NCBI GenBank assembly: GCA_021775775.1
Contig: JAJFHF010000101.1
Span: 1 to 53,443, forward strand
Source: Hyphomicrobiaceae bacterium
GTDB taxonomy: Bacteria; Pseudomonadota; Alphaproteobacteria; Rhizobiales; HXMU1428-3
DNA length: 53,443 nt
Direction of reading: 5' to 3'
Shown: piece by piece, positions 29,224 to 39,355 of the stretch
How the letters are laid out: the number at the start of each line of letters is the position of its first letter
How positions within the stretch are numbered: the first letter of the stretch is position 1
Program-made: the position numbers and the translations under genes
Notes under the pieces: model-generated
The model's database searches: none
What the model saw: only the letters and a program-made list of their open reading frames with translations
What the model was told of the DNA's origin: nothing

Positions 29224-30306
29224 TCAAATAGACCCAAGCACCAAATCAGCCAAACGCACCACAGCATCGGGCTGTCCTAAGGATTTGGCAGTATTTGCTC
29301 TTTTTTGCAAGTCTTCGGGCTGTGCAAAAAGCACGCTAATTTGCTCTAAAAAGCTTTTTTTATCTAATTCATCTTGAGAAACAACCCATCCTGCCCCAGC
29401 ATCAACCAAAGATTGAGCATTTAACAATTGATCTTGATCCAAAGCATGCGGCAATGGCACCATTATGGCAGGGCGCCCACAAACCGCCAACTCAGCCACA
29501 CTAGAAGCCCCAGAACGGCAAAGAACCAAATGCGCTTTAGCCATCTGTAACGGCAAATCATCAAAAAAGGCAGCGCAATGGGCCTTAATGCCAGCGCGCG
29601 CATAAATATCTTTGACCCGATCCACATCTTCTACCCGGCATTGTTGAACAACACTAAGCCGCGATCGCAAAACTGGATCAAGGTCAACCAAAGCGTCAGG
29701 AAAAAAGTCAGAGAAAAACCGCGCCCCCTGCGAGCCCCCAAAAATCAAAACACGGATGCCATCATCAAAATGAGGATAAGGCACATCTTTAACTGCCAAT
29801 ACTTTTTTGCGCACCGGGTTCCCCGTCATTGTCACTTTAGAGGACAACTTTGGAGGCAAATATTTCACATGAGCAAACGAGGTCGCAATAACATTCACTC
29901 TGGCTGCCAAAAGCCGATTGGCCCGCCCCATAACCGCATTCTGGTCATGCAACCCACAAGGTATGGACATCAACCGAGCGCCAATTAAAGGAGGAAAAGT
30001 TGGATACCCCCCAAACCCCAATACAAAATCAGGTTTGATTTTTTTCAACAAGGTTCGCGCAGCAAATACCCCGCGCGCTAGCGTCATGCTCGTCTTAGCC
30101 ACACCAAGAGGTGATTTGCTTTTTAATGTTGCAGAAGGCACCACATGCATATCGCTCGCAACCGTTTGATCACGAAACTGATCAACCCGTTCATCACTAA
30201 CAATATGCACATCAACACCGCGATCAACCAACTCTTCGCACAATGCAAAAGCGGGGAACAAATGCCCCCCGGTGCCACCAGCTGCCAATAATATCTGTTT
30301 TGACAT
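29224..30306 (-). CDS. murG: Undecaprenyl-PP-MurNAc-pentapeptide GlcNAc transferase
   Basis: MurG is a peripheral inner-membrane GT28 glycosyltransferase that converts lipid I to lipid II. The 360 residues carry the acceptor-side glycine loop LLAAGGTGGHLFPA at residues 6-19, GFGGYPTFPP, HDQNAVMGRAN, the second glycine loop IFGGSQGARFFSD, and the nucleotide-sugar motif RSGASSVAELAVCGRPAIMVPLPHALDQDQLLNA, with the glutamate and the glutamines that bind UDP-GlcNAc. It is directly downstream of ftsW, with 30 bases between them. Confidence 0.97.
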   Translation of the reverse strand: MSKQILLAAGGTGGHLFPAFALCEELVDRGVDVHIVSDERVDQFRDQTVASDMHVVPSATLKSKSPLGVAKTSMTLARGVFAARTLLKKIKPDFVLGFGGYPTFPPLIGARLMSIPCGLHDQNAVMGRANRLLAARVNVIATSFAHVKYLPPKLSSKVTMTGNPVRKKVLAVKDVPYPHFDDGIRVLIFGGSQGARFFSDFFPDALVDLDPVLRSRLSVVQQCRVEDVDRVKDIYARAGIKAHCAAFFDDLPLQMAKAHLVLCRSGASSVAELAVCGRPAIMVPLPHALDQDQLLNAQSLVDAGAGWVVSQDELDKKSFLEQISVLFAQPEDLQKRANTAKSLGQPDAVVRLADLVLGSI

Positions 30307-30336
30307 AATTAAAGCCTTACTCCAAAATCCCGTTGA

Positions 30337-31452
30337 TTAGATCTGATTTTTAACGCCTGATCTTGTCAGTGCGATTGTTACCCCCAATAAAAGACAAGTC
30401 CCTATCAAAGACGTCCCTCCATAGGAAATCAACGGCAAGGTCATCCCCTTAGCTGGGATCATTCCCAAATTCACACTCATATGAATCGATATTTGCAAAG
30501 CAAACAATAACATCAATCCACTGACAGCCAACCTGATAAACCCATCAGTATGACGGCGCACCCTTAGTAAGCTCAAAAATACGATGCCTGCATAAATCAA
30601 AAGCAATAACAAACAAGCAAACACACCAAATTCATCGGCAATGGCGGCAAAAATAAAATCATTATGAGCATCAGGCAAATATTGTTCAGCCAAGCTACTC
30701 TCACCCGGGCCCCGGCCAAACCAACCGGCATCACGAAACGCTTGCAACGCCCGCTCAATCTGGTAGCTCTCGCCCAAAGGATCTAAAAAGTGATTAATTC
30801 TCGCTGCCACATGGGGGAGTAAATAATAGGCCAAAAACAAAGCGGCAATCCCCGCCAAAAAGAAAAACAAAACCCAGCCCCACGCCAAGCCAGCCAAAAA
30901 AAACATACCCACCCATGTCGCCGTTAACAGCAAGGTCTGGCCAAAATCAGGTTGCAAAATTAACAACACAACACAAAGCCCATAAAACCCACTGGCCATA
31001 AAATAAGCCGGAACATCGCGCCGCTTCAAACCTTCAGAAAAAGCCCAAGCCGTTAAAACAATGAAAGATGGCTTCATAAGCTCTGATGGTTGCAAGGACA
31101 TGCCAAAAAACCGTATCCAACGCTTGGCACCATTCAACTCCGGGCCAAACAACAAAACCCCGATCAAGGCCACAATAGAGAATATAAACAACACCAGCGC
31201 CAACCGGCGAACGTTTAAAGGACTTAAAAAAGAAACCCCAAGCAATACGCCGACGCCCAAAAGCGCAAACACCATCTGTCTTTTGACAAAATAGAACGGC
31301 TCTAGCCCATACCGAATGGCCACAGGCGGACTTGCAGAGAGCAACATAACCAAACCAATAATCAACAACAGGCAAACCAAGCCCAATACCGAGCGATCAA
31401 TGGTAAACCACCACTCAGTTAAATGGCTTCGCTCTGAACGCGACAGCACCAT
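30337..31452 (-). CDS. ftsW: Septal peptidoglycan polymerase FtsW (SEDS)
   Basis: FtsW is a SEDS-family glycosyltransferase that polymerises lipid II together with its partner FtsI. It has 371 residues and about ten membrane helices. Conserved stretches include FGMSLQPSELMKPSFIVLTAWAF in the middle, the large loop with LDPLGESYQIERALQAFRDAGWFGRGPG, HNDFIFAAIADEFG, and GMIPAKGMTLPLISYGGTSL near the C-terminus. The catalytic aspartate of SEDS proteins would be in the LDPLGES loop. GGAGA precedes the ATG. It sits between murD and murG. Confidence 0.97.
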   Translation of the reverse strand: MVLSRSERSHLTEWWFTIDRSVLGLVCLLLIIGLVMLLSASPPVAIRYGLEPFYFVKRQMVFALLGVGVLLGVSFLSPLNVRRLALVLFIFSIVALIGVLLFGPELNGAKRWIRFFGMSLQPSELMKPSFIVLTAWAFSEGLKRRDVPAYFMASGFYGLCVVLLILQPDFGQTLLLTATWVGMFFLAGLAWGWVLFFFLAGIAALFLAYYLLPHVAARINHFLDPLGESYQIERALQAFRDAGWFGRGPGESSLAEQYLPDAHNDFIFAAIADEFGVFACLLLLLIYAGIVFLSLLRVRRHTDGFIRLAVSGLMLLFALQISIHMSVNLGMIPAKGMTLPLISYGGTSLIGTCLLLGVTIALTRSGVKNQI

Positions 31453-31494
31453 TTACAGGTCTCCTTACTTAACGATCATATCTAAAGTCTTCAT

Positions 31495-32913
31495 TTAAAG
31501 TTTGAAGAGAACATCGCCGCCAAGCGCCCCAACAGCACATGAAAATGCCTGACCGCGCTCCTCAAAATTCTTAAACTGATCAAAACTGGCAGCAGCTGGT
31601 GACAACAAAATGGCCGCCTCACCCACCGCTTGCTCACAAGCCACTTCAAAGGCACGTTTTGTGGCCAACTGAACATCGTCGCAAACCTCAAAATCAACCC
31701 CGCTTGTTTGTAAAGTCTGAGAAAAATCAGGCACACTCTCCCCAAAAAGAAACGCTTTTTTGACCGACCCAAAAGCGTCTTTTAAAGGTTCAATCCCCCC
31801 CGTCTTTGCTTGCCCACCTACGATCCAATAAATCTCATCATAACTGGCCAAAGCCATCGCGCTAGCCTCTGCATTCGTGGCCTTAGAATCATTCACAAAC
31901 AACAAATTTTGATCGCCATCCCCCCGATACCGTCCAATCACTTGGCCCCGGTGCGCCAACCCAGGAAAGCTCTCAAAACCTGCAAGCAACCCATCATGAT
32001 TGTCGCTGACCAATGTACTAAGCAAATAAGAAAAAGCTGCATTTTGAGCATTGTGCCCGCCGCGCAAACTAGGAGCAGTGCTAAGATCAATGCACTTCCC
32101 CTCAACACCATTTTCATAAAGAACAAACCCACGATCAACCAACCGGGCTCCATTTGGCAGATCCCCTTTTGATCCAACCAACATCACATTTGCATGAGTT
32201 TCCAACCGGGCCGCTATTGCATGACAATACTCATCATCAATGGATATAATGCCGCGTCCGGCCCCATCAAGCTGATCAAACACCCGCGATTTCACCTCAG
32301 CATAATGTTCAACACTGCCATGACGGTCAATATGATCGGGGCTAATATTCAAAAGCGCCGCACCAGTAGGGGCAAGCGAAAGCGTGAGATCAATTTGATA
32401 AGATGACATCTCAAGCACATAGATCGTCTCCGACCCAAAATCAGGCAAGTCCAGCACGCCGAACCCAATATTCCCCCCCATCACTGCCCGCTCACCCGCT
32501 TCTTTTAAAATATGAGTGGTCAATGCCGTCGTGGTGGATTTGCCATTTGTGCCTGTGATCACCAAAACTTTATCTCGGTGACCTCTGACTAAAAATTCTT
32601 GAAAGAAAAGTTCAGTATCCCCAATCACCGGCACACGGGCCTCTTGCGCTTTTTGCACAGTCCAATGTGGCTCTGGATGCGTTAATGGCACTCCTGGCGA
32701 TAAAGCCAAGCAAGAAAAACTTGCCCAATCAGCAAGCTTGAGGTCCTCAACTTCAAACCCAAGCTCACGGGCACGATCAAGCCGCGCCGGCGTTTCATCC
32801 CAAACAATGACATCAGCCCCACCCGCACGCAAAGCTTTGGCTGCACTAAGACCAGAAATACCAAGCCCAAACACCGCCACTTTTGTACCAGAAAAAGTTG
32901 TCACCTTTATCAT
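31495..32913 (-). CDS. murD: UDP-MurNAc-L-alanine--D-glutamate ligase
   Basis: MurD adds D-glutamate to the growing stem peptide. The 472 residues show the N-terminal Rossmann-like start VAVFGLGISGLSAAKAL (about 12-28), the ATP loop VITGTNGKSTTTALT (about 118-132), NISPDHIDRHGSVEHYAEVK, the HNAQNAAFSYLL motif, and the C-terminal VNDSKATNAEASAMAL, in which the lysine and asparagine help hold substrate. The gene precedes ftsW with 42 bases between and follows mraY after 116 bases. Confidence 0.97.
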   Translation of the reverse strand: MIKVTTFSGTKVAVFGLGISGLSAAKALRAGGADVIVWDETPARLDRARELGFEVEDLKLADWASFSCLALSPGVPLTHPEPHWTVQKAQEARVPVIGDTELFFQEFLVRGHRDKVLVITGTNGKSTTTALTTHILKEAGERAVMGGNIGFGVLDLPDFGSETIYVLEMSSYQIDLTLSLAPTGAALLNISPDHIDRHGSVEHYAEVKSRVFDQLDGAGRGIISIDDEYCHAIAARLETHANVMLVGSKGDLPNGARLVDRGFVLYENGVEGKCIDLSTAPSLRGGHNAQNAAFSYLLSTLVSDNHDGLLAGFESFPGLAHRGQVIGRYRGDGDQNLLFVNDSKATNAEASAMALASYDEIYWIVGGQAKTGGIEPLKDAFGSVKKAFLFGESVPDFSQTLQTSGVDFEVCDDVQLATKRAFEVACEQAVGEAAILLSPAAASFDQFKNFEERGQAFSCAVGALGGDVLFKL

Positions 32914-33029
32914 TCAAGTCTCCTCAACGCCCCAAAAGCTGACCCCCATTGCAAAAACAAAAAATGGCAAAACAAAAGCCAACATACCCTCAACAAGGTA
33001 CGTTCTTAAAAAGGTCCCGCGCATTGGGT

Positions 33030-34118
33030 TTAACGTAATTTCAGGGTACTAAGGCCAATTAATGCGAGAACCACGGCGATAATCCAAAACCGCACAACAA
33101 TGGTCGCTTCAGCCCATCCCTTTTGTTCATAATGGTGATGAAGGGGGGCCATACGAAACACCCGCTTGCCGGTTAATTTAAACGAGGCAACTTGCACAAT
33201 CACCGAGACAGCCTCTAACACAAACAAGCCACCCACAATCGCCAACACCAACTCATGTTTCACCGCAACAGCAATGGCACCCAGCGCCCCGCCCAAAGCA
33301 AGCGAGCCAGTATCGCCCATAAAAATCATCGCGGGCGGTGCATTGAACCATAAAAACCCAAGCCCCGCGCCAACCAGAGCGCCGCAAAACACTAACAACT
33401 CACTGGTCCCTGCCACATAATGGATTTGCAAATAATCTGCAAAACTAACATGGCCAACCAAATAAGCGATTAACCCAAAAGTGGCAGTGGCAATCATAAC
33501 AGGCACGATCGCCAGTCCATCAAGCCCATCAGTTAAATTCACGGCATTCCCAGAGCCGGCAATCACCAAAGCCCCAAAACAAATGAACAAAACCGGCCCT
33601 AAATTTATCAAAGTATCTTTAAAAAATGGAATAGTAAGCGACGTTGAAAAAGGCTCTTTTCCTAAGGATATAAAAACCGAGCAAGCAATGCCAGCAATTA
33701 GCAGCTCTAACCCCAAACGAATTTTACCAGAGAAACCAGACGTCGTGTGTTTAGCAACCTTCAAATAATCATCATACAATCCAATCAAACCATAGCTCAA
33801 TGTCACAAAAAGCACGATCCAGACATAAGGATTTCGCAAATTCCCCCACAAGAGAGTGGCAACAAAAAGGGCGGCTAAAATCATCAACCCCCCCATAGTT
33901 GGCGTGCCCTGTTTTTCAACAATATGACGCTGAGGACCATCTTCTCGAATGGGCTGACCCTTGCCCTGGCGCACCCGAAGATTTTTGATCAAACTTGGAC
34001 CAAATAAGAAAACAAACAAAAGCGCTGTCATAATCGCGCCCCCGGTCCGGAATGTGATATAGCGAAACACATTTAAAAACCCGAACTGATCTGCCAACCC
34101 TACCAATTCATAAAACAT
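33030..34118 (-). CDS. mraY: Phospho-MurNAc-pentapeptide transferase
   Basis: MraY moves phospho-MurNAc-pentapeptide onto undecaprenyl phosphate, making lipid I in the inner membrane. It has about ten helices and 362 residues from the ATG at 34118; a TTG one codon earlier is also possible, and GAGGG lies upstream of both. Signature motifs are [20 protein letters not shown] (the Asp pair that binds magnesium), [11 protein letters not shown], and [15 protein letters not shown], followed by [14 protein letters not shown] near the end. The order murF-mraY-murD is standard. Confidence 0.97.
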   Translation of the reverse strand: MFYELVGLADQFGFLNVFRYITFRTGGAIMTALLFVFLFGPSLIKNLRVRQGKGQPIREDGPQRHIVEKQGTPTMGGLMILAALFVATLLWGNLRNPYVWIVLFVTLSYGLIGLYDDYLKVAKHTTSGFSGKIRLGLELLIAGIACSVFISLGKEPFSTSLTIPFFKDTLINLGPVLFICFGALVIAGSGNAVNLTDGLDGLAIVPVMIATATFGLIAYLVGHVSFADYLQIHYVAGTSELLVFCGALVGAGLGFLWFNAPPAMIFMGDTGSLALGGALGAIAVAVKHELVLAIVGGLFVLEAVSVIVQVASFKLTGKRVFRMAPLHHHYEQKGWAEATIVVRFWIIAVVLALIGLSTLKLR

Positions 34119-34153
34119 CAATAACTTCCCTCAAAACAGCCCCGTAATATGCA

Positions 34154-35572
34154 TTACAATGAGAATTTCTCGCGCAAACGGCTAACAATCGCGCCCATAT
34201 CACTCCCTAAAGAGCCTTTTACCATAATCACATCGCCGCGCTGCATATTTTTTTCGATAACCCCACAAAGGTCTAAAGAACAGGGCATAAACGCACCTTT
34301 TTTAGCCTCTGGCAGCACATCAAACAAACCTTTCATCATCTCTCCTGAGGCATACACCTGATCGATATCAAGCGTACGAATCAGCGGCTCCAATGCGCTA
34401 TGATAGGCCTTTGAACGCGCCCCCAATTCAAGCATATCCCCTAAAACCGCAATACGGCGCGAGGGGGTAGGTCCCTTAATCATACTAAGATTTTTCAAAG
34501 CAATTTCCATTGAGGCAGGGTTTGCATTGTAACTCTCATCAATCAACAAGGCTTGCCCCTCTGGCAAAATAAGATCAAAACGCCCACCGCGCCCCTCTGG
34601 GGCCTCAAGAGCCGCAATAACTCTGACCGCTTTCTCCTGATCTCCCCCAACCAAGTGAACACACCCCAACGCGCCAATTAAATTCAGCGCAATATGAGCC
34701 CCCGGCATAGACGTTTGGAAAGAAACGCGCGTCCCCCTAATGTCAGCCTCAACCGTGCTACCATCAGGGCCAAATTGCCCCTCAATCAAACAAAAATCAG
34801 CAAGCTGGCTTTGGCCAAATCCCAAAACTTGCCCAACATTGGCGCGGCGCGCTGCTTCAACCAACCGAGGGAAATGCCGGTTATCAGCCGGTAGCACAAC
34901 CGCCCCTTCAGGCCCAACACCAGCAAAAATCTCAGCCTTTGCATCTGCGATTTCTTCTTCATTGGCAAAGTACCCAATATGCACCGGGGCAACCGTCGTG
35001 ATCAAAGCCACATCAGGTCCAATCATCTTAGAAAGCGGCAAAATTTCACCCGCATGGTTCATCCCAACCTCAAACACCCCATAAGCACTCTCACATGGCA
35101 TCCGCGCAAGCGATAAAGGAACCCCCCAATGATTGTTAAAAGACTTCACTGAGGCATGGGTCAATCCAGTCGGCGCCAGCATGGCTTGCAAAGCCGCCTT
35201 TGTGCCGGTTTTACCAGCGCTCCCCGTCACCGCAATCACTTTGGCTTGGCTGCGTTCTCTTGCCGCGCGCGCTAAACCTTCAAGGGCGACAAGAGTGTCA
35301 GGCACACGAATGCAAACCTCATCACAAACACATACATAATCATCGCGCACCAGGGCCACGCCGGCCCCGGCATCAAATGCGGCTTTTACAAATTTATGCC
35401 CATCTTGGCTCACACCTTGTATGGCCACATAAAGCGCGTCTTTCTCTAATGAGCGACTATCAATAGAAACAGAAGAAATCCCCAAGCCGTCATGGTCCTG
35501 CAAACATTGTCCATTCACGGCGCGCGCAATCTCACCAACCGTCCATAAATCACTCATTCTCACATCATCCAT
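34154..35572 (-). CDS. murF: UDP-MurNAc-tripeptide--D-Ala-D-Ala ligase
   Basis: MurF adds the D-Ala-D-Ala made by Ddl to complete the pentapeptide. The 472 residues carry the ATP loop AVTGSAGKTGTKAAL (about 114-128), then FNNHWGVPLSLARMP, FEVGMNHAGEI, TVAPVHIGYF and the C-terminal ligase DESYNANPASMEIAL and LGDMLELG motifs. An internal ATG five codons in is an alternative start, because the first ATG has no clear ribosome site. It begins six bases after murE ends, so translation is probably coupled. Confidence 0.96.
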   Translation of the reverse strand: MDDVRMSDLWTVGEIARAVNGQCLQDHDGLGISSVSIDSRSLEKDALYVAIQGVSQDGHKFVKAAFDAGAGVALVRDDYVCVCDEVCIRVPDTLVALEGLARAARERSQAKVIAVTGSAGKTGTKAALQAMLAPTGLTHASVKSFNNHWGVPLSLARMPCESAYGVFEVGMNHAGEILPLSKMIGPDVALITTVAPVHIGYFANEEEIADAKAEIFAGVGPEGAVVLPADNRHFPRLVEAARRANVGQVLGFGQSQLADFCLIEGQFGPDGSTVEADIRGTRVSFQTSMPGAHIALNLIGALGCVHLVGGDQEKAVRVIAALEAPEGRGGRFDLILPEGQALLIDESYNANPASMEIALKNLSMIKGPTPSRRIAVLGDMLELGARSKAYHSALEPLIRTLDIDQVYASGEMMKGLFDVLPEAKKGAFMPCSLDLCGVIEKNMQRGDVIMVKGSLGSDMGAIVSRLREKFSL

Positions 35573-35578
35573 CTAAAA

Positions 35579-37030
35579 TCACACATAACCAGACAAAACC
35601 TCTTCAACCACATCATGATCAGAAAAAGGCAAAACCTGATCCCCCACAATCTGTCCGGTTTCATGTCCCTTACCGGCCACCAACAACACATCACCTAGCT
35701 CAAGCTGCTCAATTCCCACTTTTATCGCTTCTGCGCGATCGCCAATCTCAAGGGCATTAGGCGCGCCACTTAAAATCTCCGCCCGAATGGAGGCGGCATC
35801 TTCAGAGCGCGGGTTATCGTCAGTTACAATGATAACATCACAAAGCTTATGAGCAATCTGGCCCATCATAGCCCGTTTCCCTCTATCACGGTCCCCCCCA
35901 CACCCAAAACAAACGATCAGTTTGCCCTTTTTATAGGGCAACAAAGCGCCAATAGCGCTCTCTAATGCATCAGGTGTATGCGCATAATCAATAAACACCG
36001 GTGCCCCTTTTTTTTGCTCTACCAGTCTTTGCCCCACCAGCTCCAACCGCCCCTTAGCCCCTTGCAAGCGCTCCAACTGGGCAAGAACATCCAAAATCGG
36101 CACGCCCCCAGCTGCCACCAAGCCAGCCGCAACCAGCGCATTGCTAGCCTGAAAATCCCCAACCAACGGCAAACGTATTTCACTTCTTCCTCGGTGATGA
36201 ACCAAAGAGAGCACCTGTTCAAACCCATCTCGTTCTATCGAACAAACATGCAAATACCGTCCCATTTCACCAACGGTCATCACATTCACTTCATTACGTT
36301 CACACAAAGCCACCACTTCATCAGCGCCAGGCGCATCTGCATCCACAACCGCAATCGCTCCAGGGGCGAGCAGATCAACAAACAATCGTTTTTTGGCGTT
36401 AAAATAAGCCTCAAACGTCTCATGATAATCAAGATGATCTCGTGAAATATTGGTGAAAGCGGCAGCTTCAAATTTCATTCCGTCCAAACGGCGTTGCGCC
36501 AGCCCATGGCTAGAAGCCTCAAGGACCACATGGTCAACCCCGCCCACAGCCAAATCATGTAACAAGCCATGCAATTCAACCGGTTCAGGGGTCGTGTGAG
36601 CAAGTTTAACCTCACCCAATTTAGAGACCACACCGACAGTACCCAAGCTGGCACCATCAATACCCAAACCTTGCCAAATCTGGCGCACAAAACTGGCCAC
36701 AGATGTTTTGCCATTGGTTCCTGTCACACCAATCATATGGCCCGGTTGCGGCGCATAAAACCGCGCCGCCATCTGTGCCAAACCCAATCGCGGGTCATCT
36801 TGTTTAATCAAAGGGATAGAAGAAGGAACCTCACCATCAAACCCATAATGGGTTAAAATAGCGCTTGCCCCACTGGCAAGTGCTTGATCAATAAATCTAG
36901 CACCATCAACAGCCACACCTGGCAATCCGGCAAATAAAAACCCGCGCTCAACCGCCCGGCTGTCGCAAGTAAGACCTGATATCTCTATATCAGCCCCCTC
37001 AACGCCATCAATCAAATCAGATAATTTCAT
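35579..37030 (-). CDS. murE: UDP-MurNAc-tripeptide synthetase, meso-DAP adding
   Basis: MurE adds the third stem residue. The DNPR motif in VTDDNPRSEDAASI (about residues 411-424) identifies the meso-diaminopimelate-specific form rather than the lysine form. It has 483 residues. Other features are the SRAVERGFLFAGLPG N-terminal domain, the ATP loop GVTGTNGKTSVASF (about 109-122), the EASSHGLAQRR segment, NISRDHLDYH, and the C-terminal VDYAHTPDALESA and VAGKGHETGQ. It lies 80 bases after ftsI ends and just before murF. Confidence 0.97.
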   Translation of the reverse strand: MKLSDLIDGVEGADIEISGLTCDSRAVERGFLFAGLPGVAVDGARFIDQALASGASAILTHYGFDGEVPSSIPLIKQDDPRLGLAQMAARFYAPQPGHMIGVTGTNGKTSVASFVRQIWQGLGIDGASLGTVGVVSKLGEVKLAHTTPEPVELHGLLHDLAVGGVDHVVLEASSHGLAQRRLDGMKFEAAAFTNISRDHLDYHETFEAYFNAKKRLFVDLLAPGAIAVVDADAPGADEVVALCERNEVNVMTVGEMGRYLHVCSIERDGFEQVLSLVHHRGRSEIRLPLVGDFQASNALVAAGLVAAGGVPILDVLAQLERLQGAKGRLELVGQRLVEQKKGAPVFIDYAHTPDALESAIGALLPYKKGKLIVCFGCGGDRDRGKRAMMGQIAHKLCDVIIVTDDNPRSEDAASIRAEILSGAPNALEIGDRAEAIKVGIEQLELGDVLLVAGKGHETGQIVGDQVLPFSDHDVVEEVLSGYV

Positions 37031-37110
37031 ATAGGTGTGGCCTTTACCGCGTTAAATTCACTTAGAAATAAGCGAATCTTATGTCCAAGCAAGACCCAGA
37101 ATTTAAAAAG

Positions 37111-38820
37111 TTAACGGCCCGACGTCAAACGATAAGCCACAGGAAAGAAGGGTTTTATTTTAAAAAGCGGACCCAAACGGGCAATAATCCGCCCTGTTGT
37201 TGGCGCGGCATTGATCCCAGCTGTGGTCAAACCAAGGGCAGCCTTGGTTCCTTGGGGTTCATCCAGCATGACAAAAACCACATATTCAGGCTTGTCATAC
37301 GGAAAAATCCCTACAAAACTCGTGCGCACGAGATCTTTAGAATATTTGCCATTCACAACTTTATTCGCCGTACCCGTCTTTCCGCCCACTTGATAAGGAG
37401 CCACCTCAGAACGGCGCGCTGTCCCATGCCGATCGGTTACATTGGCCCGCAAAAGCAAACGAATGGCCTCGCTTGTCGCAGCTGACACCACACGTTTAGC
37501 ACTCTTTTTTGCATCGCGCTCAGACCGTTTTAAAAATGTCGGAGGGACATAAACCCCGCCATTGACCAACGCCCCAATCGAGCTCACAAATTGCAAAGGG
37601 GAAACAGAAATACCATGTCCATAAGAAGCGGTCGCTGAGTGCACTTGTCCCCAACGCGCCATAGTCTCTGGGGCGCGCAACAAACCAAGTTCAGTACTAA
37701 GTTGATCAGTAAGATGCATCTTTTTCAAAAACGCCTTATGCTCTTTTGGGCTAACTTTAAGCGCTAATTTTGCCGTCCCAATATTCGAAGAACGGACAAA
37801 GATATCACGTAAAGAAAGATCACCCTTCACACCATGGAAATCATTAATTTTATGAGGTCCAATTTTCAAAGGACCGGTAACATCAATCTTGGTATCAAAT
37901 GTCGCTAATTTCTTATCCAACACCATCGCCATGGTCACAGTCTTAAACACAGACCCCAACTCAAACACACCGCCTGCAATGCGGTCAAAACGATCTTTCT
38001 TTGATAATAAAGATGGCTTTTGCGGATCGATCACCGGCAAAGAGGAGAGAGCAACCACTTCCCCGCTATTTACGTTCATCACAATACCAGCTGCATATTT
38101 GGCTTTATAACGCTCTTTTGCTTTTAATAATTCATCTTGCAAAATATGATTTGCCGCCACATTCAATGACAATTGAACCGGCGATAAATTTCCGGCCTCC
38201 TGGTGAGAGCTCGCACCAAGGGCCCTTGTTTGCAAAGCATCATCAATATGCCTCTCAATACCCGCACGCCCAATATTATCTATATCCACATGTCCAAGCA
38301 CATAACCACCAAGAGCACCTTTAGGGTAAACCCGGCGCACTTCTTGGGTCACACCAATGCCTGGTAGCCCCATATCAAAAACCTGCTGCGCCTTGGCCGG
38401 GTGCATGCCGCGTTTAACAAATACAAATTGTTTTTTCTCATGGGTGAGTTTACGCAATAAATTCATTTCATCTAAATCAGGTAGCGCTTTTTTCAAATTA
38501 CCAACCACACCGGCCGGGTCCATCAACCCAGAAGGATTGGCATAAAGTGAAGGCGCTTCAATATCTGTTGCAAGCAATATCCCGTTGGTATCAACAATAT
38601 CAGGCCGCGCTTTTTGCACACCCAAAGGGGCCGCCCGATGCAATCCAATCTGAGCCGGTTTTAAAACTGCCAATGAAATTAAATTCCCACCGATCAAACA
38701 AAAAATCGAAAACAAACCACCCAATAACAATCCCTGCCTGACAAGAAACTGAGACCGCCCCTCGCTTAACGTTTGAGGGTTAGCCTGAGCTCTCCAAACG
38801 GCACCGGTTCTATTGGTCAT
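37111..38820 (-). CDS. ftsI: Septal transpeptidase FtsI (PBP3)
   Basis: FtsI is the class B penicillin-binding protein that cross-links septal peptidoglycan, working with FtsW. The 569 residues have one N-terminal membrane helix (about 29-53), a pedestal domain, and the transpeptidase domain with the active-site SVFK (Ser290), the SSN motif (344-346) and KTG (481-483). GGKTGTANK and the AxxSYGHG-like SYGHGISVSPLQ segment are also typical. Its start overlaps the end of ftsL by 11 bases, so translation is probably coupled. Confidence 0.97.
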   Translation of the reverse strand: MTNRTGAVWRAQANPQTLSEGRSQFLVRQGLLLGGLFSIFCLIGGNLISLAVLKPAQIGLHRAAPLGVQKARPDIVDTNGILLATDIEAPSLYANPSGLMDPAGVVGNLKKALPDLDEMNLLRKLTHEKKQFVFVKRGMHPAKAQQVFDMGLPGIGVTQEVRRVYPKGALGGYVLGHVDIDNIGRAGIERHIDDALQTRALGASSHQEAGNLSPVQLSLNVAANHILQDELLKAKERYKAKYAAGIVMNVNSGEVVALSSLPVIDPQKPSLLSKKDRFDRIAGGVFELGSVFKTVTMAMVLDKKLATFDTKIDVTGPLKIGPHKINDFHGVKGDLSLRDIFVRSSNIGTAKLALKVSPKEHKAFLKKMHLTDQLSTELGLLRAPETMARWGQVHSATASYGHGISVSPLQFVSSIGALVNGGVYVPPTFLKRSERDAKKSAKRVVSAATSEAIRLLLRANVTDRHGTARRSEVAPYQVGGKTGTANKVVNGKYSKDLVRTSFVGIFPYDKPEYVVFVMLDEPQGTKAALGLTTAGINAAPTTGRIIARLGPLFKIKPFFPVAYRLTSGR

Positions 38821-39253
38821 GGCTAACCTCTTCTCGTTTTGCGTTTAATTGAAGAAAATCATTCACAAGATCATTTTTGACCCTTTGAGCTTTATGAGCA
38901 CCTTCACCTGCAACACTCTCATCAAAGTGAGAAGCTTGCCCTGGTGCAAACTGCGAGCCCACATCACGACCAGACGCCAGCGGTAAAGCATCAAGATCAC
39001 GATAAGAAATAATTTGTTGAGGTTTAAGAGGTTCAAGACCTAAGAGCGCAGCAAGTTTATCAATACGGCGCGGATGCGTAAGAATGCTCCATTCCGCTTT
39101 AAGAACGGCCAATTGCTGGCGTTCAGTAGCAATTTGTTTGCGCAAAGCCACCGCTTCACGCTGCAAACTACGTGTATCATATTTAATTTTATAAAGCACA
39201 CCCGCAACACATAGCGTTGCCGCTAACACGGATACTGTCAAAAAACGCAACAT
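38810..39253 (-). CDS. ftsL: Cell division protein FtsL
   Basis: FtsL is a small bitopic divisome protein that pairs with FtsB through a coiled coil and helps activate FtsWI. The 147 residues show a membrane helix at about 5-22, then a Leu/Ala/Glu-rich coiled coil (about 30-60), the short HPRRIDKLAALLGL motif common to alphaproteobacterial FtsL, and a polar tail of about 55 residues. The sequence family is weak, so the call rests on its size, its topology and its place between rsmH and ftsI. Confidence 0.88.
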   Translation of the reverse strand: MLRFLTVSVLAATLCVAGVLYKIKYDTRSLQREAVALRKQIATERQQLAVLKAEWSILTHPRRIDKLAALLGLEPLKPQQIISYRDLDALPLASGRDVGSQFAPGQASHFDESVAGEGAHKAQRVKNDLVNDFLQLNAKREEVSHDQ

Positions 39254-39355
39254 AATTTTTACTCAATCACCACGCATTACAAAGCGCAATGTACTCATTT
39301 ACTAAAATTACTCACAACAAAAACAACAAATTTAAAAACAACAAACACGAAAAAA